A stretch of DNA of 11,941 nucleotides from Methanoregulaceae archaeon UBA288 (GTDB lineage Archaea; Halobacteriota; Methanomicrobia; Methanomicrobiales; Methanospirillaceae), in NCBI GenBank assembly GCA_002495225.1, contig DAEF01000158.1:1-11941 (forward strand). The letters are read 5' to 3'. A program made the translations under genes and the position numbers. Numbering within the stretch: the stretch's first letter is position 1; the number at the start of each line of letters is the position of its first letter. This document shows, piece after piece, positions 7,050 to 11,941 of the stretch. The notes under the pieces were generated by a model that was not told the origin of the DNA, did no database searches, and saw only the letters and a program-made list of their open reading frames with translations.

Positions 7050-8738
7050 CTAGACCCCTCCCGCCATCTGCAATTGTTCGGCGATCGGCCCCATCGCGAA
7101 GATCGGAAAGAAGGTGAGCGCGCCGACGATCAGGATCACGAGGACCAGCCAGACGGCGAACGGGAGGGTGTGTGTCGGCAGGGTGCCGAAGGAGGGGGGG
7201 ACCGTCTTCCGGGCCGCGACGGCGCCGGCGAGGGCGAGGATCGCAACGATCGGCACGAACCGTCCGACGGCCATAGCGATACTGCCGGCGAGGGTGTAGA
7301 AGAGCGCGGTCGCGTCGAGCCCGGCGAAGGCCGAGCCGTTGTTGTTCGCCATCGAGGCGAAGGCGTACACGACTTCGGTGAGGCCGTGGGCGCCGGGGTT
7401 CAGGATCGAGTCCGTGCCGGCCGGGAGGGCGAGCGCGATGCCGGAGAGGACCAGGACGAGGACGCCCGAGGTGAGGACGGCGACGACCGCCATCTGCATC
7501 TCGAAGGCCCCGATCTTCTTCCCCAGGTACTCGGGGGTCCGGCCGATCATCAGTCCGGCGATGAAGACCGCGATGACGACGAACGCGATCAGGGTGTAGA
7601 AGCCCGACCCGATCCCGCCGAGGACGACCTCGCCGAGGAGGATAAGGCCGAGGGGCACGAGCCCGCCGAGGGGAGTCAGGGAGTCGTGCATCGCGTTGAC
7701 CGCCCCGCACGAGGTGGCCGTGGTCGCGGTCGCGTACAGGACCGTGCCGGCGAGCCCGAAGCGGACCTCCTTGCCCTCCATCGGGATCCCCGTGACGTCC
7801 GAAAGGAGCGGGTTCCCGGCGAGTTCGGCCGCGTACAGGGCCGCGAAGGCCCCGAGGAAGAGGGCGAGCATCACGCCGAAGAGGACGTACCCCTGCCGCC
7901 GGTCGCCGATGGCCTCGCCGAACATGAACGGGACCGCGGCCGGGACGAGGAGGAGCAGGAATACCTCGACGAGGTTGGTGAACGGGGACGGGTTCTCGAA
8001 GGGGTGGGCGGCGTTCGCGTTGAAGAACCCGCCGCCGTTGGTCCCGAGCTCCTTGATCGCCTCCTGCGAGGCGACGGGCCCCATCGCGATCGCCTGGTGG
8101 GCGCTGGCGGTCTGGATGTACGGGTCGAGGTTCTGGATCACGCCCTGCGAGGCGAGGAGGAGGGCGGCGACGAGCGCGAGGGGGAGGAGGAGGCCGAGGA
8201 CGGCGCGGGTCAGGTCGACCCAGAAGTTCCCGATCCGGTCCGTCTCGCGGCGGGAAAGGCCGCGGACCAGGGCGACCGCGACCGCGAGGCCGGTCGCGGC
8301 CGAGAGGAAGTTCTGGACCGTGAACCCGGCCATCTGGGAGAGGTAGCTCGCGGCGGCCTCGCCCGCGTACGCCTGCCAGTTGGTGTTGGTCACGAACGAG
8401 ACCGCGGTGTTCAGGGCGAGGGCGGGGGCGAAGCCCGGCACCTCGGCCGGGTTGAGCGGGAGAACGCCCTGGAGGAGGAGCAGGACGAAGAGGAAGGCGA
8501 GGCCGATGCCGTTGAAGAGGAGGAGGTCGCGGGCATACCCGCGCCAGGTCTCCTCGGCGGAGGGGTCGATGCCGAGCAGGCGGTAGACCGGGGCCTCGAG
8601 CATTCCGACGATCGACGGAGGCCTCTCGCGGAAGAAGAGCCGGGCCAGGTACCGCCCGAGGAGGACGGCGGCACCGGTCAGCAGGAGCAGGAAGACCATG
8701 ACGCCGGCAGCATCGAGAAGGGGGTCGGGATAGGTCAT
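7050..8738 (-). CDS. kdpA: K+-transporting ATPase channel-like subunit A
   Basis: KdpA, the K+-selective, channel-derived subunit of the Kdp pump, a polytopic membrane protein with four pore loops. It has 562 residues; E. coli has 557. The four selectivity-filter regions are recognisable: [14 protein letters not shown] (114-127), [19 protein letters not shown] (232-250), [11 protein letters not shown] (342-352) and NNNGSAFAG (465-473). The ATG at 8738 is preceded on this strand by GGTGA, six bases away, a good archaeal ribosome binding site. It is the first gene of the operon kdpA-kdpB-kdpC-kdpD; the gap to kdpB is zero bases (TAG then GTG). No kdpF-like small hydrophobic peptide lies before it. 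Confidence 0.98.
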   Translation of the reverse strand: MTYPDPLLDAAGVMVFLLLLTGAAVLLGRYLARLFFRERPPSIVGMLEAPVYRLLGIDPSAEETWRGYARDLLLFNGIGLAFLFVLLLLQGVLPLNPAEVPGFAPALALNTAVSFVTNTNWQAYAGEAAASYLSQMAGFTVQNFLSAATGLAVAVALVRGLSRRETDRIGNFWVDLTRAVLGLLLPLALVAALLLASQGVIQNLDPYIQTASAHQAIAMGPVASQEAIKELGTNGGGFFNANAAHPFENPSPFTNLVEVFLLLLVPAAVPFMFGEAIGDRRQGYVLFGVMLALFLGAFAALYAAELAGNPLLSDVTGIPMEGKEVRFGLAGTVLYATATTATSCGAVNAMHDSLTPLGGLVPLGLILLGEVVLGGIGSGFYTLIAFVVIAVFIAGLMIGRTPEYLGKKIGAFEMQMAVVAVLTSGVLVLVLSGIALALPAGTDSILNPGAHGLTEVVYAFASMANNNGSAFAGLDATALFYTLAGSIAMAVGRFVPIVAILALAGAVAARKTVPPSFGTLPTHTLPFAVWLVLVILIVGALTFFPIFAMGPIAEQLQMAGGV

Positions 8739-8744
8739 CGGCGG

Positions 8745-8770
8745 TCACCCGTTCTCCGGGAGGCCGGTGA
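8745..8770 (-). promoter_or_regulatory. hairpin covering the kdpA ribosome binding site
   Basis: On the minus strand TCACC (8770-8766) can pair with the ribosome binding site GGTGA (8749-8745) of kdpA. The stem is five base pairs with a 16-base loop that itself contains CTC/GAG. If formed, it would hide the ribosome binding site. The stem is short and could be chance. Confidence 0.25.
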
Positions 8771-8897
8771 TTGTCGACGCGAAGAACGCACCATGGGTGT
8801 ACCCCCCAACGCCGCCAGGACGGGCGACGAAGGGAACGGGATGAACTGTTAAGCGTGGTGGGCGGTTCCGATATCAACTTTGCGAATTTTTTACACA

Positions 8898-8905
8898 TTA
8901 TTTAG
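8898..8905 (-). promoter_or_regulatory. TATA-like box, candidate kdp promoter
   Basis: CTAAATAA on the minus strand, inside the most AT-rich patch of the region. It is the best TATA candidate upstream of kdpA. The implied leader of about 135 bases is long, so a closer and weaker promoter cannot be excluded. Confidence 0.35.
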
Positions 8906-9223
8906 ATACTGTGGAACATAATTGCCATCACAGCGGGGACCGTATCGGTGCGACCAGGGTGCAGATCGATCAGGCACGCAATACCCCGGCCTCAATAACA
9001 GCTTGGCAGCTGGACGGATCGCATGACCTCGACGGAAGGCGGGCGACCAACTGCCGGCGGTAGTTCCAGGGTCTTCGAGCGGCGGGGTGCCGGCCGGAGC
9101 CGGTGCTGGCAGGGCTGCATTCTCGACCTGTTCTTGTTCGTAGAGGATTCACCGGACCTCGAAAAGGTCAGATGGGCCAGGTCGACTTTATCCGCCCACT
9201 GGTAGAACCGTCTAGGGAACACC

Positions 9224-11056
9224 GTGCCACCAGCCATCAGCCACGGCGCGGACCGGACGGGCGCCCTGAACACCGTCAAGGCGGCCGGCCTCGTCTTCGG
9301 TGACATCGGGACGAGCCCGATCTACACCCTGACCGTGATCCTCGCCCTCGTCCCCCGGACCGAGGCCACCATCCTCGGGGTCCTCTCCCTGATCATCTGG
9401 ACCCTGGTCCTGATCGTCACGGTCCAGTACGCCTGGCTCGCCATGAGCCTCGGCAAGAAGGGCGAGGGCGGGACGATCGTGCTCCGCGAGATCCTGGACC
9501 CGCTGCTGAAGGGGCCACGTTCGCGGTACGTGCTCCTGATCATGACCGTGATCGGCGTCTCGCTGCTGATGGGCGACGGCGTGCTCACCCCGGCCATTAG
9601 CATCCTCTCCGCGGTCGAAGGCGTGGAGCTGATCCCCGGTCTCGAGGCGACGGGCACGGACATGCTCGTGCTGCTTGCGGCCGGGATCGCGATCGCCCTC
9701 TTCTATTTCCAGCGCCGCGGGACCGAGCGGGTCGCCTTCGCCTTCGGCCCGGTCATGGTCGTCTGGTTCGCCGCGCTCACCGTCTCGGGCCTGGTCCTGA
9801 TCGCGCAGGTCCCCTCCGTCCTCCTGGCGTTCAACCCCCTCCTCGGGCTCTCCTTCCTCTTCTCGAACGGCCTTGCGTCGTTCCTGATCCTCGCCTCCGT
9901 GATCCTCTGCGCCACGGGGGGCGAGGCGCTCTACGCCGACATGGGCCACCTCGGGCGCGACCCGATTCGACGGGCCTGGCGCTACGTCTTCGTCGCGCTC
10001 GTGATCAACTACCTCGGGCAGGGCGCGTTCGCCTTGGCCCACCCCGAGGCCTCGACGTTCCTCTTCGAGATGATCCTCTCGCTCTCGGAGTTCGCCTACG
10101 TCCCGTTCGTGCTCCTCTCGATCGCCGCGACCGTGATCGCGTCTCAGGCGATGATCAGCGGGATCTTTTCGATCGTCTACCAGGGCATCACGACCCGCCT
10201 GCTCCCGGCGATGAAGGTCGACTACACCTCCCCCGAACTCCGGAGCCAGATCTACATCGATATCGTCAACTGGGGCCTCCTCGCGGCAGTTCTCTTCGTG
10301 ATGCTCATCTTCCGGGAGTCTCATCGCCTTGCGTCCGCCTACGGGCTCGCCGTCACTGGGACGATGGCGCTGACCGGTGTCCTGATGACCGCGATCTTCG
10401 TGCGCCGGCACCGGTACGGCCACGCCGCGCTCGCGTGGGGGATCACCCTCCTCGATCTCGCCTTCCTCGGTGCCTCGCTCAGCAAGCTCCAGAGCGGCGG
10501 GTACTGGTCGCTCGTGCTCGCCGCCGTGCCCCTCACCGTGATCCTGATCTACCTCTCGGGCCAGCGCCGACTCTACCGGGCGTTCGGGGCGATGCCGCTC
10601 GAGGGGTTCCTCCACGAGTACCGCGAGACCTGGGCGACCATGAACCGGATCAGCGGCACGGCGCTCTTCTTCGCTCGCGACGTCGAGCGGATCCCCCCGT
10701 ACGTGGGCCGGACCATGTTCGTCAACAACATCCTCTACCAGGACAATATCCTGGTCTCGATCGTCGTCGAGGACGCACCCTTCGGGGTCACGCACGACTT
10801 CAAACGGAACCTGGCGGAGGGTCTCAGAAGCTTCGAGATCCGGCACGGGTACCTCGAGATCGTGGACATCGTCTCAATCCTCCGGGACCACGGGATCCAC
10901 GAGAAGTCGATCTTCTACGGCCTCGAGGAGATCGTGACCGACCGGCTCGTCTGGCGGGTCTTCGCCCTGATCAAGCGGAACGCTCCGACCTTCGTCCAGT
11001 TCTACCGGCTGCCCGCCGATCACCTGCACGGTGTCTCGACCAGGATCGAGATGTGA
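9224..11056 (+). CDS. kup: Kup-family potassium uptake protein
   Basis: Kup (KUP/HAK/KT family), a membrane transporter that imports K+, in bacteria with protons. It has 610 residues; E. coli has 622. The first helix carries GDIGTSPIYT (26-35), with Asp27 in the position of an essential acidic residue of the family. GDGVLTPAISILSAVEG (117-133) and GGEALYADMGHLG (232-244) are family signatures. About twelve hydrophobic segments run to residue 444 and a soluble C-terminal domain follows (about 455-610). GTG at 9224 is the only plausible start, since a stop at 9203-9205 closes the frame upstream. AGGGA lies five bases before it as a weak ribosome binding site. It is divergent from kdp and equally GC-rich. 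Kup is usually constitutive and low-affinity, complementing an inducible Kdp; how it is controlled here is not visible. Confidence 0.96.
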   Translation: MPPAISHGADRTGALNTVKAAGLVFGDIGTSPIYTLTVILALVPRTEATILGVLSLIIWTLVLIVTVQYAWLAMSLGKKGEGGTIVLREILDPLLKGPRSRYVLLIMTVIGVSLLMGDGVLTPAISILSAVEGVELIPGLEATGTDMLVLLAAGIAIALFYFQRRGTERVAFAFGPVMVVWFAALTVSGLVLIAQVPSVLLAFNPLLGLSFLFSNGLASFLILASVILCATGGEALYADMGHLGRDPIRRAWRYVFVALVINYLGQGAFALAHPEASTFLFEMILSLSEFAYVPFVLLSIAATVIASQAMISGIFSIVYQGITTRLLPAMKVDYTSPELRSQIYIDIVNWGLLAAVLFVMLIFRESHRLASAYGLAVTGTMALTGVLMTAIFVRRHRYGHAALAWGITLLDLAFLGASLSKLQSGGYWSLVLAAVPLTVILIYLSGQRRLYRAFGAMPLEGFLHEYRETWATMNRISGTALFFARDVERIPPYVGRTMFVNNILYQDNILVSIVVEDAPFGVTHDFKRNLAEGLRSFEIRHGYLEIVDIVSILRDHGIHEKSIFYGLEEIVTDRLVWRVFALIKRNAPTFVQFYRLPADHLHGVSTRIEM

Positions 11057-11120
11057 GGCGACAGGGACGAACCGTTTCCCGGTGAGCGGGGTACCTCGGG
11101 ACCCCTTCGTCCCGGACCCA

Positions 11121-11160
11121 CAATCGCCAATTCAGTAAATCTCCGGTGCGGCGATTGTTT
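11121..11160 (+). terminator. inverted repeat plus T-rich tract after kup
   Basis: CAATCGCC (11121-11128) and GGCGATTG (11150-11157) are perfect eight-base complements 21 bases apart, followed by TTT and a pyrimidine-rich run (TTCTCGTCC and onward to about 11197). About 65 bases after the kup stop, this is a reasonable place for the message to end. The long loop also allows a protein-binding site instead. Confidence 0.35.
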
Positions 11161-11602
11161 CTCGTCCAATTCCTTTCAGTCTTCATCTCATCCCGTCGAC
11201 CGCCTGCGCCCCCCGACACCCTGACCGTCGCCTTCCCCGACGACGGCCGGGGCGACGCGTTCCTCGTCCCGGCATCGACTCCGCACCGGGCTCCCTCGGC
11301 GTCACCGCAGACCCTGACGACGAATGCTGCGGGGGTTGGGAGACACGTTCTCTGACCTCCACGGACGCGTGAGGACAGCGTTCTCGGTACTCGGACGAGT
11401 GAATTGTCGTTCTCATGGAGATAACTGGCGGTGGCGCGCCCCCGCGCAGTGTGGCCGCACCGGAGATGGAGTCATCCGACGCCGAAGGATCAGTGAGTGC
11501 TCGATTCGGTGATGAGAAGAGACCCAATATGGCGGAATTTCGAGATCACGGAGGGTGAGCGTTCCACCCTGTAACGATACTTCCCGCAGGAGCCTGCAAT
11601 AT

Positions 11603-11610
11603 CTTAAATA
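11603..11610 (+). promoter_or_regulatory. TATA-like box before the right-edge gene
   Basis: CTTAAATA in an AT-rich spot. Its centre is about 27 bases before the ATG at 11634, the usual archaeal distance from TATA box to transcription start. The message would therefore begin at or very near the start codon and be leaderless or nearly so. Confidence 0.5.
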
Positions 11611-11633
11611 TCCCGACGGCGGATGAACTCCGC

Positions 11634-11941
11634 ATGGACGCGAACACCTCCGTCGGCCCGGTGCGGTGGGAGGAGCGTACACTCGGGGTGGTCACCCTCA
11701 TCGTCGCCACGACCGCCCTCGTCTTCTACCTCGACCTGATCACCCCGCTCGGCCTGACTGTCTGGATCCTCTACTTCATTCCCCTCTACCTGACATTCTA
11801 CGTCCGGTGGAGCGCGGCCCCGTTCGCCGCCACGGCCGTCTTCATCGCCCTGATCGGCGCCTCGTCCCTGATCTCGTACCGCGACGTCTCGTTCCTGTAC
11901 GCACTGCTGAACCGTCTCTTCTTCACGGGGATGCTGGTCGT
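11634..11941 (+). CDS. membrane protein, N-terminal part, probably a sensor/signalling protein
   Basis: The first 102 codons of a gene that continues past the right edge. After a short polar start (MDANTSVGPVRWEERT) come three to four hydrophobic segments: about 17-33 (LGVVTLIVATTALVF), 39-57 with TPLGLTVWILYFIPLYLTF, 63-77 (FAATAVFIALIGASS) and the beginning of another at about 87-102. The DLITPLGLTVWILYFIPL pattern recalls the N-terminal membrane domains of PAS-type histidine kinases and other signalling proteins in methanogens; this is from memory of the family and not provable from the fragment. The TATA-like box at 11603-11610 and a weak GGATGA at 11621-11626 support the start. Codon use is GC-rich. 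No output domain is visible because the gene is cut by the window edge. Confidence 0.7.
   Translation, partial: MDANTSVGPVRWEERTLGVVTLIVATTALVFYLDLITPLGLTVWILYFIPLYLTFYVRWSAAPFAATAVFIALIGASSLISYRDVSFLYALLNRLFFTGMLV

Larger units (their letters stand above)
8739..9223. promoter_or_regulatory. divergent kdp/kup intergenic region
   Basis: This stretch of 485 bases holds no supported gene and must drive kdp to the left and, at least in part, kup to the right. An AT-rich patch (8878-8922) stands out from the GC-rich surroundings. It contains CTAAATAA on the minus strand (8905-8898), a TATA-like box that would start the kdp message near 8875 with a leader of roughly 135 bases. For kup, CTTTATC at 9186-9192 would give a start close to the GTG at 9224. 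Two small hairpins lie in the kup-side half: CAGCT 8999-9003 with AGCTG 9008-9012, and CCGGC 9090-9094 with GCCGG 9099-9103. No known riboswitch was recognised. Confidence 0.5.
11057..11633. other. intergenic stretch with inverted repeats and two doubtful small reading frames
   Basis: No recognisable gene lies between kup and the next gene. From left to right: hairpin CGGGAC 11097-11102 with GTCCCG 11109-11114; an eight-base inverted repeat at 11121-11157; a plus-strand frame from GTG 11146 to 11355 (69 residues, a basic then hydrophobic start followed by DTLTVAFPDDGRGDAFLVPA) whose middle part uses almost only G or C in third positions; a plus-strand frame from ATG 11415 to 11558 (47 residues, ending KRPNMAEFRDHGG) without a ribosome binding site or codon bias; and a hairpin AGGGTG 11552-11557 with CACCCT 11565-11570. 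Neither frame resembles a family I know, so they are not called as genes. The first may be the eroded remains of one. Confidence 0.4.

Noticed and set aside
4341..8852. A 1503-codon open frame on the plus strand across the kdp genes
   Set aside because: It is antisense to kdpA, kdpB, kdpC and part of kdpD. Its composition (Arg, Asp, Glu, Gly, Pro, few hydrophobics) is typical of a frame kept open only by high GC.
8992..9306. Small frames on both strands between kdp and kup
   Set aside because: No ribosome binding sites, no family signatures, and arginine- and serine-rich translations expected by chance.
9212..10846. A 544-codon minus-strand frame across kup
   Set aside because: It is antisense to a well-supported kup gene and very rich in charged residues, without family motifs.

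Overview
The window looks archaeal, most likely a methanogenic euryarchaeon of the Methanomicrobiales type. This is an inference from three things: the gene families (a double-cubane 2-hydroxyacyl-CoA dehydratase-like protein, a free-standing CGGC protein, a four-helix membrane sensor N-terminus of a kind common in methanogen signalling proteins), TATA-like boxes close to start codons, and Shine-Dalgarno sequences of the GGTGA/AGGAGGT type. No rRNA, tRNA, CRISPR array, transposase or integrase was found.

Left part (1-1760), moderate GC: the N-terminal end of a double-cubane-cluster reductase-like gene runs off the left edge on the minus strand. A gene-poor stretch follows, then a small J-domain protein and a small cysteine-rich CGGC-domain protein, both on the plus strand. 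Facing them on the minus strand is a tiny zinc-ribbon protein whose best ribosome binding site sits in a different frame from its zinc-binding cysteines. Next on the plus strand is the C-terminal ATPase end of a histidine kinase whose front part is missing.

Centre (2513-11056), visibly more GC-rich: a potassium-uptake module. On the minus strand lies a tightly packed kdpA-kdpB-kdpC-kdpD operon, whose junctions either abut or overlap by a few bases. It encodes the high-affinity K+-pumping ATPase and a KdpD that ends just before the histidine-kinase region. Neither kdpF nor kdpE is visible. Divergently, on the plus strand, is a complete kup gene for a second type of K+ transporter. The two units share a 485-base intergenic region with an AT-rich, promoter-like patch.

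Right part (11057-11941): an intergenic stretch of nearly 580 bases holds inverted repeats and two doubtful small reading frames. After it starts a membrane protein, probably the N-terminus of a multi-helix sensor or signalling protein, that runs off the right edge and has a TATA-like box about 27 bases before its ATG.

The Kdp ATPase would serve K+ scavenging at low concentration and Kup bulk uptake. The kinase-less KdpD keeps the input part (KdpD domain, Usp domain, membrane helices, GAF-like region) without an output kinase, so its role would have to be direct or through a separate partner. The histidine-kinase remnant downstream does not look like the missing half of KdpD.
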